From the NCBI GenBank assembly GCA_005503065.1, contig SCOE01000026.1, forward strand, positions 18,132-82,131: 64,000 nucleotides of DNA, in the 5' to 3' direction. A program made the position numbers and the translations under genes. Below, one piece after another: positions 25,450 through 34,215 of the stretch (positions within the stretch are counted from its first letter, which is position 1; the number at the start of each line of letters is the position of its first letter). This stretch comes from Comamonadaceae bacterium ALPHA2B (lineage in GTDB: Bacteria > Pseudomonadota > Gammaproteobacteria > Burkholderiales > Burkholderiaceae_C). The notes beneath the pieces were generated by a model, which did no database searches, was not told the origin of the DNA, and saw nothing but the letters and a program-made list of their open reading frames with translations.

Positions 25450-25863
25450 TCAAGCGGCGGGCGCGCCCGGCAGGATCTCCAGGTCCAGGTCGAAGTTGAG
25501 TTCGACCTTGAGGCCCAGCGGGTCCTGCAGGAAGACCTGATGAAGCCTCGTGCCCTTGAGCGGCGTCTCGCTGAACGCCACCTCCGCGGCGGCCAGGGCC
25601 TCACGCGTTGCGGCGAGTCCGCGGGCCTTGAGCGCAATGTGGTCGACCGCGCCGCCCTGTCGCGCGGGCGAGCGCGGCAGCAACGCGTTGAGGTGCAACA
25701 CCGCTTGCCCGCCGGCGTAGAGCCAGTGGCCTGGATGCCGCAGCCCAGGCCGGTAGCCCTCTTGCAGGCCGAGCGTGCCCGCATAGAAGGCCAGCAGCGC
25801 AGGCAAATCCTCGCGCGCACAGCCGATGGTGACGTGGTGGAGGGCAGAGACGTCAATGCTCAT
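25450..25863 (-). CDS. VOC-superfamily protein
   Basis: A 137-residue VOC domain. It begins MSIDVSALHHVTIGCAREDLPALLAFYAGTLGL (H10 is the probable first metal ligand), has GAVDHIALKARGLAATREAL in the middle, and ends QVFLQDPLGLKVELNFD, with E in the last strand as metal ligand. A role in aromatic or ring-cleavage chemistry is suggested by its neighbours: its ATG overlaps the stop of the FAD monooxygenase (ATGA). It could be a dioxygenase-like, isomerase-like or binding protein. Confidence 0.82.
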   Translation of the reverse strand: MSIDVSALHHVTIGCAREDLPALLAFYAGTLGLQEGYRPGLRHPGHWLYAGGQAVLHLNALLPRSPARQGGAVDHIALKARGLAATREALAAAEVAFSETPLKGTRLHQVFLQDPLGLKVELNFDLDLEILPGAPAA

Positions 25864-27485
25864 GCCCCGCTCCCGGATCGGGCCGCGCCGCGGCACAGCA
25901 CGAGCGCCAACGCGGCGTGCAGCGCTTGGGCCGCATCGGCGACGCCGCTGCGCGAACGCCAGGCGACGTGGCCGTCAGGCCGGACGAGCACGGCGCCGGC
26001 GTTTCCGAGGCCGTAGAGCCGTTCCCAGCCATCGTCGGCAGGTGCGATGCCCCCATCGCCCACGCTGGTCACGGCGACCGTCAGGCCTGTGACGTGCCGC
26101 GCGGCGTCTGCCCAGGCCTGGCCGTGTGCGCCTGTGAGCAGCACGAAGCCGCGGCCGAAGAGGTCGAGCGTGGAGAAACGCCGCTCGCCTTCCTGCAGCC
26201 ACGCATGCGGCGCCCTGCAGCCCGGCTGCGCAGTCGGGATGTAGTCCTGCACTGCGTCGGCTGGAGGTGCCGACTGGCCGTCCTCCGGCACCACCGCGGC
26301 CGAGCGATAGGTGGCGCCGAAGACCAGCCCGACTTCATTGAGGAACTCCTTGCGCGGCAGCACCGGCTCGTCCTGGCGGGCGGTGCGGCCCATCGACAGG
26401 GCATTGAGCAGACTGCTGCGGGTCACCGCCTGTCCCACCGGCCGGCGCTCGGCGTCGTAGGTGTCGAGCAGTTCGTCTCCAGCCTGGCCGTGCAGCACGG
26501 CCGCCAGCTTCCAGGCGAGGTTCTGCGCGTCCTGCACGCCGGTGTTCAGGCCGAAGCCGCCGGTGGGCGGCATCTCGTGTGCGGCATCGCCGGCGAGGAA
26601 GACGGGGCCGCTGCGATAGGTTTCGGCGACGAGGGCCGATGCCTTCCATGCGCTCACGCCGAGCACCTTTACCTGCAGTTCGTCCGTCCCCACCGCGCGG
26701 CGGATGACCTCCGTGCAGAACGCGGGCGTGAACTGTTCGGGTGTGAAGCCGTAGTGCGAGAGCGAAGTGACCAGGAAGCCCCAGCGGTCGGTGCCATTGA
26801 TCGTGAGGAAGGTGCCGCGCAGTTCCGGTTGTTCGATCAGGTAGAGCGCCGCCGGCCGCTCGCGGACCCACGGTGTGAGGTCGGCGTTGAAATGAATGTT
26901 GACGCTGTCGTACACGTCGCGCTCGCCACGTCGGTCGATGCCCAGTTGCGTGCGGATGCGGCTTTGCGATCCGTCTGCAGCGATGAGGTAGCGCGCGCGC
27001 ACCTCCTGGCGCCGGCCTTCGGCGTCCTGGATCGTCGCGTGAACCCCCTGGGAGGTGCAGGCCAGCTCGATCAGCTCGGTGTGGAATCGCACCCGCCGGG
27101 TCCCGGCCGCTTCGGCGCCTCGGCGCAGCACGGGTTCGAGCAGGTCCTGCGAGCAACCGCAGCTGCCGGTCACGGAGAGGCCCTGGTTGGCGCCGGTGCC
27201 CCGGCCCGGGTTGAGGCGCTTGATCTCGGCGCCCGCCAGGCTTTCGGACCACAGGATCATGTCGCCGAAGCGCGCCGGCATCGCGACTGCGCGGATGTCG
27301 TCCTCCAGGCCGATCTGCCGGTACATCTCCATGGTGCGCGCGTTCAGGGCCCGGGCCTTGGGCAGGATGGCGGTGCCGGGATGGCGCTCGACCAACAGAG
27401 ATTCGACGCCGTAGCGGGACAGGAAAATGGAAGCGGTGAGGCCGACGGGGCCACCGCCCACGATCAGCACGGGAACATCGGTCAT
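25860..27485 (-). CDS. FAD-dependent aromatic-type monooxygenase
   Basis: A 541-residue group-A flavin monooxygenase. Motifs are VLIVGGGPVGLTASIFLSRYG (FAD ADP-binding), the DG motif in YLIAADGSQSRIRTQLGI, and the GD motif in GPVFLAGDAAHEMPPTGGFGLNTGVQDAQNLAWKLA. The C-terminal extension (a thioredoxin-like domain in phenol hydroxylase relatives) is present. Members hydroxylate phenols and related compounds using NAD(P)H. It overlaps the VOC gene and follows the alpha/beta hydrolase gene by 60 bases, so the three form one operon. Substrate unknown; PobA, MhpA or TfdB types are not distinguishable. Confidence 0.9.
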   Translation of the reverse strand: MTDVPVLIVGGGPVGLTASIFLSRYGVESLLVERHPGTAILPKARALNARTMEMYRQIGLEDDIRAVAMPARFGDMILWSESLAGAEIKRLNPGRGTGANQGLSVTGSCGCSQDLLEPVLRRGAEAAGTRRVRFHTELIELACTSQGVHATIQDAEGRRQEVRARYLIAADGSQSRIRTQLGIDRRGERDVYDSVNIHFNADLTPWVRERPAALYLIEQPELRGTFLTINGTDRWGFLVTSLSHYGFTPEQFTPAFCTEVIRRAVGTDELQVKVLGVSAWKASALVAETYRSGPVFLAGDAAHEMPPTGGFGLNTGVQDAQNLAWKLAAVLHGQAGDELLDTYDAERRPVGQAVTRSSLLNALSMGRTARQDEPVLPRKEFLNEVGLVFGATYRSAAVVPEDGQSAPPADAVQDYIPTAQPGCRAPHAWLQEGERRFSTLDLFGRGFVLLTGAHGQAWADAARHVTGLTVAVTSVGDGGIAPADDGWERLYGLGNAGAVLVRPDGHVAWRSRSGVADAAQALHAALALVLCRGAARSGSGA

Positions 27486-27545
27486 CGGAACACTCCAGGC
27501 GCCTTCGGGCGCATCACACAGGGAGAACGGAACGCAAGCATGGGC

Positions 27546-28322
27546 TCAGGCGCAGAAGGTGCGCACATGCCCGGCCACCACCTCGGGCACCTGCGCCAGG
27601 CTCAGGTGTCCTACGCCGGGCAGCACCACCGCGCGGCTGTCGCGCAGTTGTTCGGCCAGCGAGAGCGTCAGTGCCGTCGGCACCACGCGGTCGAGCTCAC
27701 CGGCGATGAGCAGCGCGGGCTGCGCGATCGTCCCGATGTCGAGCGCAGGCCGGTCCTCGACCGCCGCGGCGCGCCGCTCGGAGCGCGCCGACCGCGGCGG
27801 CGCCGCCTTGAAGTGCGCGCGAGCGGCAGGGTGTGCGTCCAGGAAGGCCGGCGGATGGAACAGCGCGGCCAAGGCCTCGGCGCTGGATGGCAGCTCGGCA
27901 CGGAGGCGAGCGATCTCGCTGGCCACTTGAGGGCTGGCCTGAGCGATCGACACCGGGAGCGGCCAGGTGTGGGCCAGCACCAGGCGTCGTGGGCATCCAG
28001 GATGGAGGACCGCCAGCGCCTGCGCGACCCGCCCGCCGAATGAGGTGCCGAACACGAAGGCGCTGCCGTGGCCCAGCGCCTCGAGCAAGGCCGCGGCGTC
28101 GTCGGCGAGTTCCGCCAGCGTCGCGGGCTGCAACGCGTCCGTGGTCTCGCCGCAGTCGCGCTGGTCGTAAGTGATGACGGTGTAGCGGTCGGCAAGGTAC
28201 GGTCGCACGGCCTCGAACTGCCGTCGGCTGCCTTCGGCCCCGTGCAGCATCAGCAGAGGTGGGCCACTTCCGACCGCTTCGTAGGCGGTGCGGATGCCGC
28301 CCAGATCGATGAAATCCGGCAT
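27546..28322 (-). CDS. Alpha/beta hydrolase
   Basis: A 258-residue alpha/beta-hydrolase-fold enzyme. The nucleophile elbow is FVFGTSFGGRVAQ (Ser near residue 95), the acid is the Asp in IAGELDRVVP, and the base is the His in PGVGHLSLAQVP. The oxyanion region MLHGAEGSRRQF is also present. Sequences of this type include carboxymuconolactone and meta-cleavage product hydrolases, which suits the adjacent monooxygenase and VOC genes. It follows the Bug gene by 10 bases on the same strand. Confidence 0.87.
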   Translation of the reverse strand: MPDFIDLGGIRTAYEAVGSGPPLLMLHGAEGSRRQFEAVRPYLADRYTVITYDQRDCGETTDALQPATLAELADDAAALLEALGHGSAFVFGTSFGGRVAQALAVLHPGCPRRLVLAHTWPLPVSIAQASPQVASEIARLRAELPSSAEALAALFHPPAFLDAHPAARAHFKAAPPRSARSERRAAAVEDRPALDIGTIAQPALLIAGELDRVVPTALTLSLAEQLRDSRAVVLPGVGHLSLAQVPEVVAGHVRTFCA

Positions 28323-28332
28323 GCGCGGGCCC

Positions 28333-29289
28333 TCAGCTCATCTGGATGCCCAGCGGCGGCAGCACCTTGCGATAGCGCTCGATCTCGCCGACGACATAGG
28401 GGCCGAACTGCTCGGGCGGCATGGCCGCCACTTCGCCGCCGTTCTCGCGCACGAAGTCCTTCACGGGTTGGGTCCGGGCGGCGCGTGCCAGCGTGTCGTA
28501 CAGGCTACGGACCACCTCGGGGCTCATCCGCGGGGGCCCGAAGATGCCCGACCAGGCGGGGATGTCCTGCACCTTCAGTCCCAGCTCGGCGAAGGTGGGC
28601 ACGTCGGGCAGCATCGGCGAGCGCGTGGGGCCCGAGATGCCCAGCGCGCGAAGCTGGCCCGCGCGGATCTGCGGCCCCGCCACCGAGGGCGAGAGGAACG
28701 CCAGGTCGACGGTGCCGCCGATGAGCTCGGTGGTCGGCGTGCCCTTGAAAGGCACATGCAGCAGGTCCACCCCCACGCCATTGGCGAAGAAGACGCCCAT
28801 CACATGCGTCGTGTTGCCCACGCCCGAGGAGCCGAAGCTGAGCTTGCCTGGCTGCCTGCGGGCTGCGGCGATGAGCTCGTCGAGCGACTTGTAGGGCGAC
28901 TTCTCGCTCACCAGCAATGCAAAGCCCGAGGAGCGCAGCACCATGGTGAGAGGTGTGAAGTCCGTGACCGGGTCATAGGGCAGGTTCTTCATCAGCGCGG
29001 CGTTGGTCGTATGACCGCCGGTGGTGTAGAGCAGGGTGCTGCCGTCCGGCCGCGAGCGCACCACCTCCAGCGAGCCAACGACGCCGCCCGCACCGGGCTT
29101 GTTGTCGACGATGACCGTGCGGCCAGTGGTCTTGTGGATGGCCTGCCCCAGCACGCGCCCTCCGAGGTCGGTGCCGCTGCCGGCACTGAAGGGCACGACG
29201 ATGCGCAGGACCGGGTCCTGCGCGCGGACGGTGAGCGGCCCTGCGGCTACCAGGGCGGCGGCGCCGAGAACGGTTCTGCGATGCAACAT
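28333..29289 (-). CDS. Tripartite tricarboxylate receptor, Bug family
   Basis: A 318-residue periplasmic receptor. The short signal MLHRRTVLGAAALVAAGPLTVRAQ is cleaved after RAQ; the mature sequence starts DPVLRIVVPFSAGSGTDLGGRVLGQAI, with later DNKPGAGG and GSSGVGNTTHVMGVFF. The start at 29289 is chosen because it gives a normal signal peptide. It is the first gene of a probable minus-strand operon with the hydrolase, monooxygenase and VOC genes, so its ligand may be an aromatic carboxylate. No TctAB membrane genes are near. Confidence 0.9.
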   Translation of the reverse strand: MLHRRTVLGAAALVAAGPLTVRAQDPVLRIVVPFSAGSGTDLGGRVLGQAIHKTTGRTVIVDNKPGAGGVVGSLEVVRSRPDGSTLLYTTGGHTTNAALMKNLPYDPVTDFTPLTMVLRSSGFALLVSEKSPYKSLDELIAAARRQPGKLSFGSSGVGNTTHVMGVFFANGVGVDLLHVPFKGTPTTELIGGTVDLAFLSPSVAGPQIRAGQLRALGISGPTRSPMLPDVPTFAELGLKVQDIPAWSGIFGPPRMSPEVVRSLYDTLARAARTQPVKDFVRENGGEVAAMPPEQFGPYVVGEIERYRKVLPPLGIQMS

Positions 29290-29478
29290 GCTTTTGTCTC
29301 CTGCGTGGGGGGCTCGCCGGTGCACCGTGTGTCCCGGCGGCTCTTCGGGTGTCGTCCGGCCGGCGCTCATGCGCTTGCCGGCGAACGTCCGCAAGATTAG
29401 GGAGCGGCAGTTGCCAAGTCCAAGAGAATTTGCTGACCGATCCGATAACGGCAGGTCATCGGCAGGCGGCGCCCGCAA

Positions 29479-30402
29479 TCACGACAGCTGCGCGTTGGGC
29501 CAGCGCCCTTCGCGCACGTGGCGCTCGACCACCATGCGCAGCAGGCCCATCACGCCCTCGGTGGCGCGCGAGACGGGGCGGTCGGCTGCGCGCGCCAGCA
29601 CACGGTGCAGGTACAGGCCCTCGATGGGCACGGCACGCAGCCGGCCGGCGTCGACGTCGTCCTTGATCGCGGCGGCGAAGTGCGCAGTGAGGCCGACGCC
29701 TTCGAGGACGAGGCGGCGTGCGACTTCGGCGGTCTCGACCTCGACCACATGTTTCAGTTCGACGCGCGCGCCGGCCGCGGCGGCTTCCAGTTCCAGGCGC
29801 ACCCCCGACTTGACCAGCCCGGTCATGACCAGCGGTACGCCGGCGAGGTCGCGGACGCCGACCCGTGCCGCCCGCAACCGGCGGTCCCCTGGCGGACCGA
29901 TCAGGCAGATCTGTTCCTTGAGCAGCGGAACGGCCTGCAGGTTGGAGCGCTCGATCGGCTCGATGAGCAGGGCAACGTCGACTTCGCCCTGCGCCAGCAT
30001 CGACTGCAGAGAGGGCGCAAAACCCTCGATGAAGCGCAGGCGGACCTCGGGAAGGTACTGCAGCACGGCCTGGGTGAGCAGCACTGTGAGCTGCTGGGCC
30101 AGCCCGGGAGAAAGGCCGATTGCCACGGGCCCGCGCGGCTCCCGCTGCATGGCCAGCAGGTCGGCCTTGGTCTGCTCGGCGTAGCGCAGCAGGAAGAGTG
30201 CGCGCTCCAGCAGCAGCCGCGCCTCGTCGGTGGGTGCGGCGCCGCGCGCATGGCGCTCGAAGAGCTTGACACCCAGTTCCTCTTCAAGCAACCGGATCTG
30301 GCGGCTGAGCGCCGGCTGCGTGACATGCAGCACCTCCGACGCCTTGCCATAGTGCTGCTGGGTGGCGAGGGCGACGAAGTAGCGCAGCTGCCGCAGGTCC
30401 AT
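29479..30402 (-). CDS. LysR-family transcriptional regulator
   Basis: A 307-residue LysR protein. The winged helix MDLRQLRYFVALATQQHYGKASEVLHVTQPALSRQIRLLEEELGVKLFER is followed by a normal effector domain. It is encoded on the same strand as the Bug operon it precedes, 189 bases upstream of the Bug start. It probably regulates that operon, though the usual divergent arrangement is absent. It starts 9 bases after the stop of the ArsC-like gene. Confidence 0.9.
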   Translation of the reverse strand: MDLRQLRYFVALATQQHYGKASEVLHVTQPALSRQIRLLEEELGVKLFERHARGAAPTDEARLLLERALFLLRYAEQTKADLLAMQREPRGPVAIGLSPGLAQQLTVLLTQAVLQYLPEVRLRFIEGFAPSLQSMLAQGEVDVALLIEPIERSNLQAVPLLKEQICLIGPPGDRRLRAARVGVRDLAGVPLVMTGLVKSGVRLELEAAAAGARVELKHVVEVETAEVARRLVLEGVGLTAHFAAAIKDDVDAGRLRAVPIEGLYLHRVLARAADRPVSRATEGVMGLLRMVVERHVREGRWPNAQLS

Positions 30403-30411
30403 GGACGGATG

Positions 30412-30780
30412 TTAGCCGGGCAGCACCTCCAGCACCTTCTCCTTCGGCCGTCCCAGCCGCGTGCCCAGCGTCGTGACGAGGACCGGCCGCTCCATGAGCA
30501 CGGGGTGCTGCACCATGAAGTCCAGCAATTGTTCATCGGACCACTTCGGATCGTCCAGGCCCAGTTCCTCGTAGGGCGCGGCCTTGGTGCGCAGCAGCGC
30601 GCGCACCGAGCCGCCCATGGCATCGACCAGCTCGCGAAGCCGCGCCTTGCCCGGCGGAGTCTTGAGGTATTCGACGACGGTGGGCTCGATGCCGCGCTCG
30701 CGCAGCATGGCCAGGACGTTGCGCGAGGTGCTGCAGCCGGGGTTGTGGTACAGGACGATGGAGGGATCGGCGGAGGTCAT
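30412..30780 (-). CDS. ArsC-family (glutaredoxin-type) arsenate reductase-like protein
   Basis: A 122-residue ArsC/Spx-type protein. The N-terminal motif YHNPGCSTSRNVLAML carries the reactive cysteine, and RPVLVTTLGTRLGRP supplies arginines equivalent to those that bind arsenate. Family members reduce arsenate with glutathione/glutaredoxin; others (YffB-like) have no known role. No arsenic-efflux or ArsR gene lies nearby, so a resistance role is not supported by context. It may be cotranscribed with the LysR gene that follows on the same strand. Confidence 0.82.
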   Translation of the reverse strand: MTSADPSIVLYHNPGCSTSRNVLAMLRERGIEPTVVEYLKTPPGKARLRELVDAMGGSVRALLRTKAAPYEELGLDDPKWSDEQLLDFMVQHPVLMERPVLVTTLGTRLGRPKEKVLEVLPG

Positions 30781-30825
30781 GGGGGATTATTGGCCCGTGG
30801 CCGCAGCCGTCGCCATACTGGCGGC

Positions 30826-31632
30826 ATGCCCCGTCGATCTCTTGCCCTCGCGGCCTTCGCCGTCGCGTCGGCCGCAGCGTTCGCACAGCCCGCTCCCACA
30901 TGGGTCGAGGAAGTGCCCTTCATCACCACGCCCGACCATGTGACGTTGGCGATGCTCGAGCTGGCACAGGTGCGCGCCGGCGACCACCTGATCGACCTCG
31001 GCTCGGGCGACGGGCGCATCGTCATCACGGCCGCCAAGCGTTTCGGCGCCAGCGGCCTCGGCCTGGAGATCGTGCCCGATCTGGTCGCGAAGAGCGAACG
31101 CCATGCACGGCAGGCCGGCGTGGCCGATCGCACGGAGTTCCGTGTCCAGGACCTCTTCGACGCCGACCTGTCGTCGGCCAGCGTCGTCACGATGTACCTG
31201 CTGCCCGAGGTGAACCTGAAGCTGCGGCCCCGCCTGCTGGCCCTGGCGCCGGGCACGCGCATCGTGTCGCACGACTGGGACCTGGGCGATTGGCAGCCCG
31301 ACCGCACCGTCACCCTCGAGGTGCCCGACAAGGCCGTGGGACGCGAGAAGCTCAGTCGCCTGCACCTGTGGCATGTGCCCGCGCCGGTGCAGGGTCGCTG
31401 GTGCGCCGGCCCGTCCACGCTGCACGTGGCGCAGCGCTTCCAGTCCTTCGACGCACGCATCGAGCGCGGCGGGCAGGCCGGTGCGGCGTGGTCGGGCCGC
31501 ATCCGCGGCACGGTGCTCCCGGCGCCGGTGGGCGGACCGCCGCGCCCGGCCTTGGCCTGGGACGACGGTGCATTGCGGGTGACGGCCGGCGCCGCGGGGC
31601 TGCCGACGGACACGCGCTTCGTGCGCTGCTGA
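30826..31632 (+). CDS. Exported SAM-dependent methyltransferase-like protein
   Basis: A 268-residue protein. It opens with a clear signal peptide (RRSLALAAFAVASAAAFAQP) and then a class-I methyltransferase core: HLIDLGSGDGRIVITAAKRFGASGLGLEIVPDL (the SAM-binding glycine motif), FRVQDLFDADL and MYLLPEVNLKLRPRLLALAPGTRIVSH. The C-terminal part (after about residue 190) is a beta-rich region of unknown type. SAM is not normally available outside the cytoplasm, so either export does not happen, or the protein has another role. It is divergent from the ArsC-like gene with 45 bases between. Confidence 0.78.
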   Translation: MPRRSLALAAFAVASAAAFAQPAPTWVEEVPFITTPDHVTLAMLELAQVRAGDHLIDLGSGDGRIVITAAKRFGASGLGLEIVPDLVAKSERHARQAGVADRTEFRVQDLFDADLSSASVVTMYLLPEVNLKLRPRLLALAPGTRIVSHDWDLGDWQPDRTVTLEVPDKAVGREKLSRLHLWHVPAPVQGRWCAGPSTLHVAQRFQSFDARIERGGQAGAAWSGRIRGTVLPAPVGGPPRPALAWDDGALRVTAGAAGLPTDTRFVRC

Positions 31633-31656
31633 CGGGCGACGTCGACGCCCGCGCTT

Positions 31657-32340
31657 TCAGGCGCCGGAGTCTTCCCAGTCGTCTTCGAAGGGAAAGCGTG
31701 CCGCCCAGAAGGCCTGCAGGCGCGGGTCGGCATCGACACGCCGCACCACCTCGGCCATGCGCGGCGCCTCGCGGTAGAAGCGGCGGCGGCGCGGTGTCCA
31801 GCGAGAGGCGACGGTGACATACAGGTCGAGCACGCTGATGTCGTCGCCCAGCAGGTAGGGCGTGCCGCGCGGCAGCTGCTCGCGCACCTGCGCGTCCATC
31901 GTGCGCCAGCATTCGGCGATGCGTTCGGCCGTGCGCTCGCGCATGAGCGCGATGCCGGCGTCGCCGGCCACCAGGCGGGTGGGCACGTCGCGCACCCAGA
32001 ACATCGAATAGACCGATGCCGGGATGAAGCACATCCAGCGCAGGAACTGCGCGCGCAGCGGTGCGTCGAGGGCCGGCGCGAGGCGGGCTTCGGGATGGCG
32101 GTCGGCCAGCCAGATCAGCATGGCCGCACTCTCCGTCATTGTCTGGCCGTCGGGCAGACGGAGCACGGGCACCTGGCTCATGGGGTTCACGTCGCGCAGG
32201 CGTTCGCGCTCGTCCTCGCTCTGCCAGGGCGCGACGTCGATCACCTGCACCGGCGCGCCGATGAGCGTGAGCGCGGCGTGGACCGGCACCGCACCCGAGC
32301 CGGGCGCGCCATGGAGCACATAGGGGGCTGCGTCGTTCAT
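31657..32340 (-). CDS. Glutathione S-transferase-family protein
   Basis: A 227-residue protein. The N-terminal thioredoxin-like domain has the likely active-site serine in LHGAPGSGAVPVHAAL, the VPVL strand ending in the cis-proline, and the glutathione-contact TESAAM. The C-terminal helical domain includes LLGDDISVLDLYVTVASRW, the usual N-capping region. Substrate unknown. It converges on the methyltransferase gene with 24 bases between. Confidence 0.85.
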   Translation of the reverse strand: MNDAAPYVLHGAPGSGAVPVHAALTLIGAPVQVIDVAPWQSEDERERLRDVNPMSQVPVLRLPDGQTMTESAAMLIWLADRHPEARLAPALDAPLRAQFLRWMCFIPASVYSMFWVRDVPTRLVAGDAGIALMRERTAERIAECWRTMDAQVREQLPRGTPYLLGDDISVLDLYVTVASRWTPRRRRFYREAPRMAEVVRRVDADPRLQAFWAARFPFEDDWEDSGA

Positions 32341-32416
32341 GCCCCCAGTGTGGTGGCGCCGGCGTCGCGCCGCAAGTCGGACCGGGGCGTTCCGTGCGCC
32401 GGCCGTGCGCGGCCTG

Positions 32417-32920
32417 CTACGCGGCGACCAGCGCGTCGACGCGCTTGAGCCCTTCGATGGTCTTGACGCAGGCCTCCGCCGCCTCGGTGCCCTTCACGGC
32501 GAAATGGCGGTGGAAGTACTTGCGGTGCTCGATGTGCTCGTGGAAATGGTGCGGCGTGAGCACGGCCGAGATCATCGGCACGCCGGTTTCCAGCTGCAGG
32601 CTCATCAGCGTGCTGACGACCGTGTTGGCGACGAACTCGTGGCGGTAGATGCCGCCGTCGACCACCAGCGCGCAGCACACCACGGCCGCGTACTTGCCCG
32701 AGAGTGCCAGCCGCTTGGCATGCAGCGGGATCTCGAAGGCGCCGGGCACGTCGAGGATGTCGATGCGGGAGGCGGGCACGCCCAGGCGTTCCATCTCCGC
32801 GAGGAAGGCGTCGCGCGCCTGGTGGACGATGTCGGCGTGCCATTGCGCCTCGACAAGCGCAATACGCCGGCCGTCCTGGCTGGCGAGGGAACCGAGGGGG
32901 AGGTCGTTGGGCTGACTCAT
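32417..32920 (-). CDS. ribH: 6,7-dimethyl-8-ribityllumazine synthase, type II (RibH2-like)
   Basis: A 167-residue lumazine synthase. The core VPGAFEIPLHAKRLALSGKYAAVVCCALVVDGGIYRHEFVANTVV and the PHHFHEHIEHRKYFHRHFAVKGTEAA segment resemble the RibH2 group best known from Brucella and Mesorhizobium. RibH1 proteins would show a GET-P-H-F-D-Y pattern and an ERAGTKAGNKG region instead. It makes the precursor of riboflavin from 5-amino-6-ribitylaminouracil and 3,4-dihydroxybutanone phosphate. An FMN riboswitch lies upstream. No other rib gene is near. Confidence 0.9.
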   Translation of the reverse strand: MSQPNDLPLGSLASQDGRRIALVEAQWHADIVHQARDAFLAEMERLGVPASRIDILDVPGAFEIPLHAKRLALSGKYAAVVCCALVVDGGIYRHEFVANTVVSTLMSLQLETGVPMISAVLTPHHFHEHIEHRKYFHRHFAVKGTEAAEACVKTIEGLKRVDALVAA

Positions 32921-33021
32921 GGTGATCCTGGAAGGAAGAGAGGAACATGAATCAGGGCGCACGAGCGCATGGCCACCGCGCGCCCCACGCAGGAAGACGC
33001 ACGCCGGCCCCGGCGATCGCG

Positions 33022-33184
33022 CTCTCTTTCATCCGGACTGTGACCGTCGGCCCCGGGATCGCACCGGGTCTGCTGACCCTTCCGCCCTTTGCGGGCGGAA
33101 GGCGCTCGCGGGCTCGTGCCTTGCATGGATGCCATGCGCCGCCATCACCGCCGGTGGGGAGTTTCACCCCGCCCTGAGAACGCT
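33022..33184 (-). promoter_or_regulatory. FMN riboswitch (RFN element)
   Basis: Read on the minus strand this segment has the conserved RFN parts in order: TTCTCAGGGCGGGGTGAAAC, CCCACCGGCGGT, AGCCCGCGAGCGCC, GGTCAGCAGACCCGGTG, CCGGGGCCGACGGTCACAG and TCCGGATGAAAGAG. The variable stem CGCCTTCCGCCC / GGGCGGAAGG is also clear. The RibH2 gene starts about 100 bases further along on the same strand, so FMN should turn down lumazine synthase. No strong terminator is evident between the two, so control may be translational. Confidence 0.97.
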
Positions 33185-33251
33185 TGCTGCCACATCCGTG
33201 ATCGGACGCAGGCAGCCGGCCGATTCTAGGCAGGCCTGGGGGGAGCCGCTG

Positions 33252-34172
33252 TCACGCGCGCGGCGTGCCCGCCGCGCGCGTAGGGGCATGCCGCACCCGT
33301 TCGCGGTGTGCGGCATACACGCCCGAGCCCACCAGCAGCGCGATGCCGCCCCAGGCCCACGGATCGGGCCACTGGCCCCAGAGCAGGTGGCCCAGCACCA
33401 CGGCGAAGAGCAGCGCGGAGTAGCGGAAGGGGGCGGTGAGCGAGATGTCGCCGGTGCGCAGGCTCGCGATCAGCAGCAGGTAGGCCGTCGCGAGGAAGCC
33501 TGCGGCCAGGGCGAGCATCAGCAGGTGCCGCGGCGCGACCGGCTGCCAGCCCTGGGTGAGCGTCATGGCGCCGGCCACCAGCGTGAGGAAGACGCTCGTC
33601 GACAGCGCGATCACCATCGACGGCAGCGTGGGATCGATGCCGCGCGTGAGCAGGTCACGCAGCGCCTGCAGCAGCGTGCCGGCCACGCACAGCAGCGCCC
33701 AGGCATTGAAGCCGTCGCCCGTCGGCTGCACCACGGCGAGCACGCCGGCGAAGCCCAGGGCCACCGCGATCCAGCGCGCCGGCGACGCGCGCTCGCCGAG
33801 GAACAGCACGGCGAACAGCGTCATGAACACCGGCGCCGCCAGGTTGATGGCGGTGGCATTGGCCAGCGGCAGATGGAAGAGCGAGAGCAGGTACAGCACC
33901 GTGCCGAAGGCGTCGCAGGCGCTGCGTGCCAGCACGCGTGGCTGCAACGCGCCGGCCAGCCGCGGCATCGCGCCCTGCTGGCGGATCAGCAGGAGGAACA
34001 GTGCGGCGGCAAGGAGGCTGCGCAGGAAGATCAGCTGCGGCCCCGGCAGCGACTGGCTGACGAACCTGACGATCGCGTCGTTGGTGGCGAAGCAGCCGGA
34101 GGCGCCGACCATCAGCAGGATGCTCCGCCGGGCGGTGGCGCTGGCGTGCGTGGAGAGAAGAGAGGCGGTCAT
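33252..34172 (-). CDS. EamA/DMT-family permease
   Basis: A 306-residue membrane protein with about ten hydrophobic helices in two EamA repeats. The first contains GASGCFATNDAIVRFVSQSLPGPQLIFLRSLL and AAPVFMTLFAVLFLGERASPARWIAVALGFAGVL; the second contains TAPFRYSALLFAVVLGHLLWGQWPDPWAWGGIALLVGSG. DMT permeases move metabolites such as amino acids or nucleosides; substrate unknown. It follows the TIM-barrel isomerase gene by 43 bases on the same strand and may end the catabolic operon that begins near 43520. Confidence 0.87.
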   Translation of the reverse strand: MTASLLSTHASATARRSILLMVGASGCFATNDAIVRFVSQSLPGPQLIFLRSLLAAALFLLLIRQQGAMPRLAGALQPRVLARSACDAFGTVLYLLSLFHLPLANATAINLAAPVFMTLFAVLFLGERASPARWIAVALGFAGVLAVVQPTGDGFNAWALLCVAGTLLQALRDLLTRGIDPTLPSMVIALSTSVFLTLVAGAMTLTQGWQPVAPRHLLMLALAAGFLATAYLLLIASLRTGDISLTAPFRYSALLFAVVLGHLLWGQWPDPWAWGGIALLVGSGVYAAHRERVRHAPTRAAGTPRA

Positions 34173-34215
34173 GGGCGCGGCGAGGGTACCCGATGCGCCG
34201 CCGCCACGCCCAGGA

